Position numbers and translations under genes: made by a program. A stretch of DNA of 20,404 bases from Candidatus Mediterraneibacter gallistercoris (GTDB lineage Bacteria; Bacillota_A; Clostridia; Lachnospirales; Lachnospiraceae), in assembly GCA_019119745.1 (NCBI GenBank), contig DWWI01000255.1, forward strand, positions 1-20,404, in the 5' to 3' direction. The notes under the pieces were generated by a model. The model did no database searches, was not told the origin of the DNA, and worked only from the letters and a program-made list of their open reading frames with translations. Positions 1 to 7,687 of the stretch are shown piece by piece (positions within the stretch are counted from its first letter, which is position 1; the number at the start of each line of letters is the position of its first letter).

Positions 1-575
1 TCTGCGGCGGTTATCAGATGCTCGGGCAGGAAGTCTCTGACCCGGACGGCGTAGAGCAGAAAGGGACGGTCAGGGGATTGGGGCTTCTCCCGACACGGAC
101 TGTATTTGATAAAGAGAAGACACGGACGAGAGTACAGGGGCGATTCCTTGCGACGGAGGGAATGTTAAAAGAACTTTCGGGAACAGAGCTTGAGGGCTAT
201 GAGATCCATATGGGAGAGACCTTTCTTCTGGATCACGCAAAATCCCTTGTAGAATTTGCTGATATTACGGATCAGTCTGATAACGATGCATCGGATATTG
301 GCGGCAATGTGCGGGCTGACGGCGCACAGTGCGGCAATGTCTACGGATGCTATGTCCACGGTATCTTTGATGCGCCGGGCTGCGCGAAAGGTTTCCTTGG
401 CACGCTGTTAAAACAGAAGGGGTATGACCCTTCGGAAATTCAGGTGACAGACTGGAGGGCGTATAAAGAAGAACAGTATGACAAGCTGGCGGATATTATC
501 AGGGAAAGCCTTGATATGGAGAGGATTTATCAGATCATAGAGAAAGGAAATGATGCATCATGCAGTCTGTTATAA
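1..575 (+). CDS. cobQ: Cobyric acid synthase, C-terminal part (5' end outside window)
   Basis: This is the C-terminal glutamine amidotransferase (GATase_3) domain of CobQ/CbiP, which amidates adenosylcobyrinic acid a,c-diamide at four side chains to give cobyric acid, in the cytoplasm. The reading frame is already open at the left edge. Its first full codon, at position 3, is the Cys of CGGYQMLG, the expected nucleophile of the amidotransferase site. The catalytic His lies in CYVHGIFD near the C-terminus. Two other features typical of the domain are GLGLLP and the stretch YEIHMGET. About 190 residues are visible, and the dethiobiotin-synthetase-like N-terminal half must lie upstream. The stop overlaps the start of hemC by 16 bases, so the two are probably translationally coupled. 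CobB (cobyrinate diamide synthase) shares the fold, but CobQ fits better because of YEIHMG and the VHGIFD ending. Confidence 0.93.
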   Translation, partial: CGGYQMLGQEVSDPDGVEQKGTVRGLGLLPTRTVFDKEKTRTRVQGRFLATEGMLKELSGTELEGYEIHMGETFLLDHAKSLVEFADITDQSDNDASDIGGNVRADGAQCGNVYGCYVHGIFDAPGCAKGFLGTLLKQKGYDPSEIQVTDWRAYKEEQYDKLADIIRESLDMERIYQIIEKGNDASCSLL

Positions 576-1444
576 AGATCGGCAGCAGGGAAAGCCGGCT
601 TGCCGTGAAACAGGCGGAGATCATCCGGGATCAGATTATAGACAGCAATCCGGAGATTTCTGTGGAAATCATTACGATGAAAACAACAGGAGATAAAATC
701 CTGGATAAAAGTCTGGAAAAAATCGGCGGAAAAGGCCTGTTTGTAAAGGAACTGGACCGTGCGCTCATGGATGGCAGGATCGATATTGCTGTGCACAGTC
801 TGAAAGACATGCCAATGGAAGAAAACCCAGAGCTCCCGATTCTTGCATATGGGAAACGGGAAGACCCGCGAGATGTAATTCTGTACCGCTCCGGCCTTGA
901 GACGCTGCCGGACTGTGCGGTCATCGGTACATCAAGCAGGAGGAGGATGCTCCAGATGCAGCGGCTGTATCCGGACTGTACATTCCGGGGTATCCGTGGA
1001 AATGTGCAGACCAGGCTGAAAAAGCTTGAGACAGAAGGGTATGACGGGACACTTCTGGCGGCTGCAGGTCTGAAACGTCTCGGGATGGAACAGATGATCA
1101 GCCGGTATCTTTCCGTGGACGAGATGATTCCTGCGGCAGGGCAGGGAATCCTTGCCGTACAGGGAAGAAAAGGAGAAGAACACAGATGGATTGACAGCAT
1201 TGATGTTAGGGAGAGCCGGGCGGCTGCACTGGCAGAACGGCAGTTTATCCGGGTGACAGGCGGCGACTGTACTTCACCCTGTGCCGCTCATGCGCAGGTG
1301 AGCGGAAATGAGTTGAAACTGACAGGGCTGTACTATAATGAAGATTCAGGAGAATATGCTGTAGACGTGATTGTGTCAGATGTATCAGAATCCCGGCAGG
1401 CAGGCGAATCTCTGGCGGAGCGTATGTTGAAAAAATATGAATGA
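560..1444 (+). CDS. hemC: Hydroxymethylbilane synthase (porphobilinogen deaminase)
   Basis: This 294-residue cytoplasmic enzyme joins four porphobilinogen units into hydroxymethylbilane, the linear tetrapyrrole precursor. The family signatures are clear: IGSRESRLAVKQA at the start, TTGDK near residue 40, and HSLKDMP with the catalytic Asp. Further along are GTSSRRR, FRGIRGNVQTRL and PAAGQGILAVQ. The cofactor-binding Cys is most likely Cys237 in GGDCTSPCAAHA. The usual family pattern is GGC, so this protein seems to carry one extra residue (Asp) before the Cys. It starts inside cobQ (16-base overlap) and ends inside the cobA-hemD fusion (8-base overlap). An AAAGGA stretch lies 12 bases upstream of the ATG, a weak site, which suggests coupling to cobQ translation. 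Its position in a cobalamin block suggests it mainly feeds corrinoid synthesis rather than heme. Confidence 0.96.
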   Translation: MQSVIKIGSRESRLAVKQAEIIRDQIIDSNPEISVEIITMKTTGDKILDKSLEKIGGKGLFVKELDRALMDGRIDIAVHSLKDMPMEENPELPILAYGKREDPRDVILYRSGLETLPDCAVIGTSSRRRMLQMQRLYPDCTFRGIRGNVQTRLKKLETEGYDGTLLAAAGLKRLGMEQMISRYLSVDEMIPAAGQGILAVQGRKGEEHRWIDSIDVRESRAAALAERQFIRVTGGDCTSPCAAHAQVSGNELKLTGLYYNEDSGEYAVDVIVSDVSESRQAGESLAERMLKKYE

Positions 1445-3044
1445 TGGAGGCATAGTTGACGGAAATATGGGTGGAAATAGGAATGCCGGAAATATAAATG
1501 AAAATAGTGCGTGTGGAAAAGTATGGCTAGCCGGAGCAGGCCCGGGGGATGCAGGGCTTCTGACGGTTAAAGCGGCACAACTGATCGAGAGCGCGGATGT
1601 TATCGTATACGATGCGCTGATCAGCGCGGAATTGTTAAGCCGCATTCCGAAGGATACGGAGACGATCTATGTGGGCAAACATTCCGGAAATCATCCGGTA
1701 CCGCAGCATGAGATCAATCAGATCCTTGTGAGAGAGGCGAAGAAAGGGAAGAAAGTACTCCGTCTGAAAGGTGGAGATCCGTTTGTCTTCGGACGGGGCG
1801 GAGAGGAGCTGGAGACACTTATCAGCGAACAGATTCCTTTCGAGGTGGTTCCGGGGATCACTTCTTCTGTGGCTGTCCCGGCTTACGCAGGGATTCCGGT
1901 AACGCACAGGGATTATACTTCTTCCTTTCATGTCATTACCGGACATGCGAGGAAAGACGGGACGCTGAGCATTGATTTTGATTCCCTCGTCCGTCTGAAT
2001 GGAACACTTGTATTTCTAATGAGCGTATCCTCTATGGAAAAGATCCTGAAAGGGCTGACTGACGCAGGTATGGATCCTGATATGCCCGCGGCAGTTCTGG
2101 AAAGGGGAACAACGGCAAGACAGAGAAGAGTAACTGCAACTGTAGGAACATTAAAAGCTGAGTCAGACCGTGCTGGTATCCGCACCCCTGCAATCATTGT
2201 TGTGGGGAAGGTGTGCGCGCTGTCAGACAAGCTTCACTGGGCGGAGGACAGACCGCTTGGCGGACGTCAGTTCCTGCTGACCCGTCCCCGACAGAATATG
2301 TCATCACTTGCCGGAAGGCTGAGAGATCTGGGGGCTCAGGTCATCGAGATGCCTGCTATCCATACAGAGGAGATCTGCCCGAATGAGTCCCTGAAAGCCG
2401 CATTGGAGCGTTTCAGACAGCACGGGGAAGGAAAATGGCTCGTCTTTACCAGCCCTATCGGTGTGAACGTTTTCTTTGACACATTAAAGGAAATGAAGAT
2501 GGATCTGAGATCGGTTCTTGGAGGAACCGGAAAAGTACGGATCGGAGCCATCGGATCGGCGACCGCAGACGCACTCTGCGGATACGGACTGATTCCCGAT
2601 GCAGTGCCCGGAACATATAATGCCGGAGAACTGGGAAAAGAACTGGCGGAAATGTCGGAGCCGGGAGAGTATGTACTGATTGCACGGGCTGAGAAAGGTT
2701 CGCCGGATCTGATACCGCCGCTTATAGACAAGGGGCTTTTGGTGGATGACATTCCGCTGTACCGCACGGTATATGAAATAAATCCGCTGTTAAAGGAAGA
2801 AGTTATGCGTATGCTGCAAAATGGTGAGATTGATGCAGTAACATTTACAAGCGCATCTACGGTCAGGGGATTTGTCCGGGCAATGGGAGAGAATGGAATA
2901 GATTACGGCAGTATCTGCGCAGTGTGTATCGGAGAGCAGACCGCACGGGCAGCGGCAGAATACAGGATGCGGACCGAAACCGCGGCTCAGGCGTCCATGA
3001 ACGCCATGGTGGAGAAGATTATGGAACTGTTTAGAAATAACTGA
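1437..3044 (+). CDS. cobA/hemD: Fused uroporphyrinogen-III C-methyltransferase / uroporphyrinogen-III synthase
   Basis: This 535-residue bifunctional protein has two parts. Residues about 28-265 are a SUMT-type methyltransferase (CobA) with GAGPGD, LKGGDPFVFGRGGEE, VPGITSSVAVPAYAGIPVTHRD and a VLERGTT motif near residue 220. Residues about 275-535 are a HemD domain with LLTRPRQN, VFTSPIGVNVF and TFTSASTVRGF. HemD closes hydroxymethylbilane to uroporphyrinogen III, and CobA methylates it twice with SAM to precorrin-2. Together with hemC this gives three successive steps. This fusion is well known in Clostridia and other anaerobes. The N-terminus has about 25 extra residues rich in Gly and Asn before the first beta strand. 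An internal Met at residue 11 (position 1467) is a possible alternative start, but neither start has a well-spaced ribosome site. I kept the ATG that overlaps hemC. Confidence 0.95.
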   Translation: MNDGGIVDGNMGGNRNAGNINENSACGKVWLAGAGPGDAGLLTVKAAQLIESADVIVYDALISAELLSRIPKDTETIYVGKHSGNHPVPQHEINQILVREAKKGKKVLRLKGGDPFVFGRGGEELETLISEQIPFEVVPGITSSVAVPAYAGIPVTHRDYTSSFHVITGHARKDGTLSIDFDSLVRLNGTLVFLMSVSSMEKILKGLTDAGMDPDMPAAVLERGTTARQRRVTATVGTLKAESDRAGIRTPAIIVVGKVCALSDKLHWAEDRPLGGRQFLLTRPRQNMSSLAGRLRDLGAQVIEMPAIHTEEICPNESLKAALERFRQHGEGKWLVFTSPIGVNVFFDTLKEMKMDLRSVLGGTGKVRIGAIGSATADALCGYGLIPDAVPGTYNAGELGKELAEMSEPGEYVLIARAEKGSPDLIPPLIDKGLLVDDIPLYRTVYEINPLLKEEVMRMLQNGEIDAVTFTSASTVRGFVRAMGENGIDYGSICAVCIGEQTARAAAEYRMRTETAAQASMNAMVEKIMELFRNN

Positions 3045-3082
3045 TAATATATAAACCCAAAGCTGGTGGAGGAGAGAGCAAA

Positions 3083-3913
3083 ATGTTTGCAGATTATCAT
3101 GTACATACAGAATTCAGTGATGATTCCGTCTATCCGATGGAAGAGGTGATACAGGACGCCGTCCGCATAGGAATGAACGAAATCTGTATCACAGATCATG
3201 TGGATTATGGAATTAAAGATGACTGGGACAGCGGGAGAAAGATCAGATACCGCGGCAGTGAACCTCTTGCAAATGTGGACTATCCGCGCTATATGACGGA
3301 GATACGGAAAATGCAGCTGCTGTACGGCGATAAGATTACCGTCAGGGCAGGTATGGAGTTCGGGATCCAGAAACATACCATCGCGAGATATGAAGAGTTA
3401 TTTCACAGGTATGTATTTGATTTTATTATTTTATCCATTCATCAGGTGGATGATAAAGAATTCTGGACACAGGATTTCCAAAAAGGAAAGACACAGCAGG
3501 AATATAATGAGCAGTATTATGAAGAAATGCTCTATGTGGTGAAAAATTATAAGGATTACAGCGTGCTGGGACATATGGATCTTATCACAAGATACGATGA
3601 AGCAGGCGTCTATCCGTTTGAAAAGATTGAGCCTTATGTGAGAGAAATCCTGAAGATTGTTATAGAGGACGGCAAAGGAATTGAGGTAAACACTTCCAGT
3701 CACAGATACGGGCTGAAAGATACCACGCCTTCCCGTAACATTTTAAAATTATACCGTGATCTCGGCGGCAGGATTATTACAATCGGCAGTGACAGCCACA
3801 GCCCCGGACAGCCGGGCGCTTATATCAGTGATGCCAGAGAAATGCTGAAAAATCTCGGATTCCGCCAATTCTGTACGTTTGAAAGAATGCAGCCGGTTTT
3901 TCATGAGCTGTGA
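3083..3913 (+). CDS. PHP-domain histidinol-phosphatase (HisJ/HisK family)
   Basis: This 276-residue cytoplasmic metal-dependent phosphoesterase belongs to the PHP family usually annotated as histidinol-phosphatase, the last but one step of histidine synthesis. Metal-binding motifs appear in the expected order. HVH is at residues 6-8, then TDHVDYG, the GMEFG motif with its Glu, SIHQVD, GHMDLITRYD, and finally GSDSHSPG near the C-terminus. Length and motifs match the HisJ family. No other histidine gene is in the window, so the in vivo substrate could be another phosphate ester. A GGAGG site lies 10 bases before the ATG. The gene begins 38 bases after cobA-hemD with no terminator between them, so read-through from the cobalamin block is likely. 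Confidence 0.85.
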   Translation: MFADYHVHTEFSDDSVYPMEEVIQDAVRIGMNEICITDHVDYGIKDDWDSGRKIRYRGSEPLANVDYPRYMTEIRKMQLLYGDKITVRAGMEFGIQKHTIARYEELFHRYVFDFIILSIHQVDDKEFWTQDFQKGKTQQEYNEQYYEEMLYVVKNYKDYSVLGHMDLITRYDEAGVYPFEKIEPYVREILKIVIEDGKGIEVNTSSHRYGLKDTTPSRNILKLYRDLGGRIITIGSDSHSPGQPGAYISDAREMLKNLGFRQFCTFERMQPVFHEL

Positions 3914-3964
3914 TGTATCGGCATGTGTCTGAAAATATGCAGGAAAACTTACAGGAGAACAGAT

Positions 3965-4693
3965 ATGAAGAACGAGTATGATAATGAACATTTTTTTGAA
4001 CAGTATGCGCAGATGGCGCGGAGCAGATACGGTCTTTCCGGCGCGGGGGAGTGGCACCAGCTGAAAGAAATGTTCCCGCCCCTGAAAGGCAGCAGGATGC
4101 TGGACCTGGGCTGCGGATATGGCTGGCACTGTAAATATGCCGTGGATCAGGGAGCGGAGGAAGTTCTGGGAATTGATGTAAGCGTGCGCATGATCGAAGA
4201 GGCGAAGAAGCGCAATGCAGACAGCCGGATCACCTACAGGACAGGCTCACTGGAAGAGTATGAATATCCGGAAGAGACATGGGACTGCGTAGTGTCCAAT
4301 CTGGCGCTTCATTATGTTGAGGATATCGAATCTGTATACCGGTTAGTGTACCGTACACTGAAAAAGGGAGGAACATTCCTTTTTAATATCGAGCATCCGG
4401 TCTTCACATCAGGTGTACGTGAGGACTGGATATATGATGAAAACGGAGATCCCCTGTACTGGCCGGTGGATGATTACTTCTATCCCGGAGAGCGGAAGAC
4501 CCGTTTCCTGGGGTGTGATGTGCTCAAATACCATCACACTCTGACACAGATCATGAACGGTCTGCTCAGAAGCGGCTTTGCGATCGAAATGGTGGAAGAG
4601 GCGGAGCCGCCGGAAGAGATGATGGATATGCCGGGAATGAAAGACGAGATGCGCCGCCCCATGATGCTTATGATCCGGGCGGGAAAGAAATGA
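3965..4693 (+). CDS. Class I SAM-dependent methyltransferase
   Basis: This 242-residue Rossmann-fold methyltransferase contains motif I in MLDLGCGYGWHCKYA, an acidic residue after strand 2 in VLGIDVS, and a post-motif VVSNLALHYVEDI. The Cys-His-rich segment after motif I and the HFFEQYAQM opening match a family widespread in Firmicutes whose substrate is not established. The frame is open 14 codons further upstream, to an ATG at 3923. I prefer the ATG at 3965 because AGGAG lies 7 bases before it and the protein then begins MKNEYDNEHFFEQY, like its relatives. It follows the PHP gene by about 50 bases. Small-molecule methylation is most likely, but no target can be named from sequence. Confidence 0.88.
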   Translation: MKNEYDNEHFFEQYAQMARSRYGLSGAGEWHQLKEMFPPLKGSRMLDLGCGYGWHCKYAVDQGAEEVLGIDVSVRMIEEAKKRNADSRITYRTGSLEEYEYPEETWDCVVSNLALHYVEDIESVYRLVYRTLKKGGTFLFNIEHPVFTSGVREDWIYDENGDPLYWPVDDYFYPGERKTRFLGCDVLKYHHTLTQIMNGLLRSGFAIEMVEEAEPPEEMMDMPGMKDEMRRPMMLMIRAGKK

Positions 4694-4753
4694 GCTGTAT
4701 TCGATGAATTACATGGAAAGAGGCAGGAAAAGAGCAGACAGGAGGACGCGAGA

Positions 4754-5143
4754 ATGCTGGAAGATAAAGACTATGTAATGCGGATCGTACATGAGTGGAT
4801 CCGCACGCTTATCAAACTCATTTTTAATAAGGATATTGACAAGGAAGAAGATGCGGAGATACCGCTGGAGGTGATGGAACAGTTTCGGAAACTGCAGGCC
4901 ATGATCGATAGCGGGGAGATCAATGAGGCGGAGAATATTCTGGTGGACGGTCTGAAAGAGGGCGACCGCACCTATTTTGAGATGTCTCTTCTCTTTTACG
5001 AGAAGCTCAGCGGCAAGACCGATGAATTCCTTGCAGAGCATGATTATTCCAGACAGGAAGTTGTGGACGGACTGAAGTATGTGGTTGATTATTACGGTTA
5101 TGGCAGCCTGCTGGAAGCATTTACGGAGGATATAGAGCTATGA
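4754..5143 (+). CDS. Small conserved protein, DUF6483-like
   Basis: This is a 129-residue acidic, apparently all-helical soluble protein with no signal peptide or membrane segment. It opens with DYVMRIVHEWIRTLIKLIFNKD, an amphipathic helix. A tetratricopeptide-like stretch around residues 45-90 (IDSGEINEAENILVDGL, then YFEMSLLFYEKL) follows. I recall this opening and length from a domain family of unknown function found in Lachnospiraceae (DUF6483), and cannot verify the match here. A GGAGG site lies 8 bases before the ATG. The stop overlaps the acetyltransferase start by four bases (ATGA), so the two proteins are probably made together. No function is assigned. Confidence 0.85.
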   Translation: MLEDKDYVMRIVHEWIRTLIKLIFNKDIDKEEDAEIPLEVMEQFRKLQAMIDSGEINEAENILVDGLKEGDRTYFEMSLLFYEKLSGKTDEFLAEHDYSRQEVVDGLKYVVDYYGYGSLLEAFTEDIEL

Positions 5144-5772
5144 CAGAGAAAGAACGGATGCTGGCGGGGAAGATTTACTGCCCGTTTAAGGTGGGGGACA
5201 ATACATGGGAGAAAAGCCGGGAAGTGCTGGAACAGTTTAATTCCATGCCATGGCAGAAAGAAAGAGAGCGCATGGAGCTGTTAAGGAGTATTTTCGGTCA
5301 TCTGGAGGACGACGCTGTGATCGTACCGCCATTCTATTGCGATAAAGGCACTCAGATCTATGTCGGAAAGCATTTTTATGCAAATACCGGCCTGCTCATA
5401 CTGGACGAGGCTGACGTGCGGATCGGCGATCATGTATTTATCGCTCCCCGTGTGTGCATCTATACGGCAGGGCATCCCATTGATGCGGATATCCGCAGAA
5501 TGGATCTGGAGTATGCAAAGGGTGTGACTATAGGAGATGACGTCTGGATCGGTGGAAATGTGGTGATCAATCCAGGTGTGACTATCGGCAGCAATGTGGT
5601 GATCGGCTCAGGTTCCGTGGTAACAAAGGATATTCCAGACGGTGTGATCGCAGCCGGAAACCCGTGCAGGGTGTTAAGAGAGATCACGCAGGAAGATAAA
5701 GACTACTGGACGCGGCAGGCGGAAGAATATCTTGCCGATGAAGATATTAACAGCCGTAAAGACAAAATATGA
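5140..5772 (+). CDS. Sugar O-acetyltransferase (maltose/galactoside acetyltransferase type)
   Basis: This 210-residue left-handed beta-helix acetyltransferase has an N-terminal Mac domain (residues about 4-58: ERMLAGKIYCPF and later EREMELL-like helices). It then has hexapeptide-repeat coils up to about residue 190. These include IYVGKHFYAN, VRIGDHVFIAP, VTIGDDVWIGGNVVI and VTIGSNVVIGSGSVVTKDIP. The catalytic His is in TAGHPID, and AAGNPCRVLREI closes the helix as in LacA and Maa. It transfers acetyl groups from acetyl-CoA to a sugar hydroxyl, probably in a detoxification or recycling role, and forms trimers in the family. It overlaps the upstream DUF6483-like gene by four bases and is last in the transcription unit, directly before a strong terminator. 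Confidence 0.93.
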   Translation: MTEKERMLAGKIYCPFKVGDNTWEKSREVLEQFNSMPWQKERERMELLRSIFGHLEDDAVIVPPFYCDKGTQIYVGKHFYANTGLLILDEADVRIGDHVFIAPRVCIYTAGHPIDADIRRMDLEYAKGVTIGDDVWIGGNVVINPGVTIGSNVVIGSGSVVTKDIPDGVIAAGNPCRVLREITQEDKDYWTRQAEEYLADEDINSRKDKI

Positions 5773-5781
5773 ACATGGCAG

Positions 5782-5818
5782 GGACTGCTGTCAGGAACCT
5801 CGGCAGCAGTCCTTTTTT
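5782..5818 (+). terminator. Rho-independent terminator after the acetyltransferase gene
   Basis: A perfect 9-bp stem, GGACTGCTG (5782-5790) paired with CAGCAGTCC (5804-5812), encloses a 13-base loop and is followed at once by six T residues (5813-5818). It lies 10 bases after the acetyltransferase stop and ends the + strand unit that includes the cobalamin genes. On the opposite strand no T run follows the stem, so it probably does not serve the convergent Rpn gene. Confidence 0.93.
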
Positions 5819-5844
5819 GACGAAAGATATCAGAGAAACAGTCC

Positions 5845-6762
5845 TCATTCTTTCCAGTATTCAGCCATATATTTTTCCGCTTCTTCCGGTGAAAGCTCAT
5901 ACTTTTCCTGAAGTTTGAGCAGAGTGTTTTCCCGGGAAAAATTGATTTCCTGAAGGGTGGAGATAAGCTGGCGGATACCATCATTAATTCCTTTATTATA
6001 TCCATCTTCGTAACCCTCACGCCGCAATGTCTTGTCATGAAGTTCTTTATCATATGTTTCCAAAATCATCTGGATCACCTCGGCTTTTTGTTGAATCAGG
6101 ACATCTTTTAATATATCATTTCCGATACATGAATCTACAGCATAGGAAAGAGACTGCTCCAGTGGGGCGCCGGTTAAGAGCTCTTTCCGGACAGTATCAA
6201 CAAAGATCGCATACTCTTTTAGTCTCCTGCACTTTTCCATCAAAATCTTATTATGCCCGAAATTTATGTTGAGCATGATCGCAATACATTCAAGGCTCGG
6301 TGTTTTCGATGGCGAGGGGATGTGAAATGAATCTGACAGCTTTAAAGTGGAACGGTCAGGCTCTTTTTCAGTACCATTATAAAATACAATATATTGCGGG
6401 AAAGGAAGCTTTTTCAGTGTTGAAGTATAGATATCGATTCCATTGGCAGTAATATATTTTTCGTATAATCTAGAAAAATACAGCAAGCCCCTTATCGGCA
6501 TATTGGGATTAAAAGTGCTCTGATGTTCGTATAGGTTCATAGTTCCGCTGATCAGAAAAGCCAGATCATTCTTCATTGATAAATACAGTGCATTGTCAAG
6601 CGTATTAATCTCCAGCTTATCTGGATCACTGTAATCACTGCCGTTGACTGCATTATAAAGTGAGAGCAGATCTTCTTTTTTCTGAAATACAAGGCGGAAA
6701 AGTCCGTCCTTGTACGTTCTGTTTGCTGCAGGATAATCCTGATTATTTAATTGTCTGATCAA
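5845..6762 (-). CDS. Rpn family PD-(D/E)XK nuclease / putative transposase
   Basis: This 305-residue protein belongs to the PDDEXK_2 / Rpn family (recombination-promoting nucleases, once called transposases). YKDGLFRLVF holds Asp19, NDLAFLISG holds Asp66, and EHQST holds Glu79 and Gln81, giving the expected D...ExQ nuclease core. NPNMPIRGLLYFSRLY is the conserved segment after it. The C-terminal third is helical, with the EGYEDGYNKGINDGI repeat seen in many relatives. The start is TTG: GGAGG (6771-6775 on the opposite strand) lies exactly 8 bases upstream and no better start exists. The frame is intact, so the gene looks functional. Family members act on DNA in E. coli and are multicopy in many gut Clostridia. 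It stands alone, downstream of tetR on the same strand but separated from it by 325 bases. Confidence 0.88.
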   Translation of the reverse strand: MIRQLNNQDYPAANRTYKDGLFRLVFQKKEDLLSLYNAVNGSDYSDPDKLEINTLDNALYLSMKNDLAFLISGTMNLYEHQSTFNPNMPIRGLLYFSRLYEKYITANGIDIYTSTLKKLPFPQYIVFYNGTEKEPDRSTLKLSDSFHIPSPSKTPSLECIAIMLNINFGHNKILMEKCRRLKEYAIFVDTVRKELLTGAPLEQSLSYAVDSCIGNDILKDVLIQQKAEVIQMILETYDKELHDKTLRREGYEDGYNKGINDGIRQLISTLQEINFSRENTLLKLQEKYELSPEEAEKYMAEYWKE

Positions 6763-7087
6763 TAATTACACCTCCATTATAGAAAAAAAAATAAGTGGCT
6801 GCAACCTTCTGTGAGCTCAAACAAAAGGAATTTTTGGCGGAAACCGCCGGATGGGTTCTTACGAACCAGATACTGTCATCTCTTGTTAAGAGAATGGATC
6901 TTTGGAACAGTACGCAGGAAAGAATAATTCCTGCTGATGGTTTGTTTAGTATAGACTACAGAGAGAAAAAAGACAAGATGGAAAAGTGCACAAATCGAAT
7001 TTGTTGAGGCGGATTTATCGGAAGAAATGCTTGTGAAAGTGACGAAAAATATATCGCAAGCTATGTTTATGCGGAGGAAGGTGATTT
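6763..7087. other. 325-base gap without a credible gene; rich in short perfect hairpins
   Basis: Between tetR and the Rpn gene I find no convincing coding region. Five perfect stem-loops occur within 170 bases: GGCGG/CCGCC (6836-6848), GGTTC/GAACC (6854-6867), TCTCTT/AAGAGA (6879-6893), GCAGGAA/TTCCTGC (6914-6934) and ACAAAT/ATTTGT (6990-7004). None has a T run placed to make it a clear terminator. A short open frame from 6795 begins with a CELKQKE stretch that faintly recalls the opening of YlmC/YmxH-type PRC-barrel proteins, but the rest does not follow, so a decayed gene is possible. The gap also holds the region just upstream of the Rpn gene, including a TATAAT (opposite strand of 6776-6781) that abuts its ribosome site. 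Confidence 0.45.
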
Positions 7088-7633
7088 TTACAACAGGGGT
7101 CTTAAGCACCTCACGATATTTTCTATCGTCCGCACGAATGTTTCTGTATCCGCCTGAGGATTGCTCAGATATGCATGATAGGTTCCCTGTATACAGTAAG
7201 AGAGAAGGATCTGCTTTGCCGGATCCTTTTTGTATTCCGGATATTTGCGGGAGATTACTTCCTTAAGTGCTTTGTCAAGGCGGATACCAAGATGGCTTTG
7301 ACCTCTGCCGGAGAACAGGATCTTGATCAGAGAAATCTGAGACATAAAAGCAAGGCAGAGTTCCCGGGTAAATGCATCGGAGTTATCAGTTGTGTAATCT
7401 TTCAGGTGGTCGATACTTCCGATGATCGATTCGACAGTCTCCTGTTCCATTGCTTCGGACAGTGCATAGATGTCTTCATAATGGGAGTAAAATGTAGATT
7501 TGTTGATGAGTGCCAGTTCGCACAGCTCCTTGACTGTTATTTTTTCGAGAGGCTTTTTGGCTCTCAGCTCGATAAATGCGTTCTTGATTGCTTTTTCTGT
7601 TTTTTCAATTCTAAGATCTGTTTTTTTCTCCAT
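7088..7633 (-). CDS. TetR/AcrR family transcriptional regulator
   Basis: This 181-residue regulator has a TetR-type DNA-binding domain at its N-terminus. KTEKAIKNAFIELRAKKPLEKITVKELCELALINKSTFYSHYEDIYAL covers the three helices, with the recognition helix around INKSTFYSHY. The remainder is a helical ligand-binding or dimerisation domain of the short type, with no recognisable ligand motif. The frame extends nine codons further to an ATG at 7660. I prefer the Met at 7633 because GAGG lies 5 bases before it, while the upstream ATG has no ribosome site. It is transcribed away from glgB, and the roughly 200-base gap between them carries repeats that could be its operator. The target could be itself, glgB or distant genes. 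Confidence 0.9.
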   Translation of the reverse strand: MEKKTDLRIEKTEKAIKNAFIELRAKKPLEKITVKELCELALINKSTFYSHYEDIYALSEAMEQETVESIIGSIDHLKDYTTDNSDAFTRELCLAFMSQISLIKILFSGRGQSHLGIRLDKALKEVISRKYPEYKKDPAKQILLSYCIQGTYHAYLSNPQADTETFVRTIENIVRCLRPLL

Positions 7634-7687
7634 ATATACCTCATTTCCGGATGTGTACATTTTAATTTGTAATCCGCAGCTTTATGA

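Noticed and set aside
631..1200. 189-codon antisense frame inside hemC
   Set aside because: The + strand frame is an unmistakable hemC. The antisense protein is Ser/Arg/Pro-rich without any motif, a typical shadow.
2336..2767. 143-codon antisense frame inside the HemD domain
   Set aside because: Shadow of a well-supported gene, Ser/Pro-rich, no ribosome site.
3923..3964. Upstream ATG extending the methyltransferase by 14 residues
   Set aside because: No ribosome site there, while AGGAG sits correctly before the ATG at 3965. The extra residues do not match the family start.
6795..7007. 70-codon + strand frame starting GTG, with a CELKQKE stretch near its start
   Set aside because: No ribosome site, the similarity to YlmC/YmxH-like proteins fades after a few residues, and the frame spans several hairpins. 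At best a decayed fragment.
7634..7660. Longer tetR start at 7660
   Set aside because: No ribosome site. The Met at 7633 has GAGG at suitable spacing and gives the normal TetR N-terminus.
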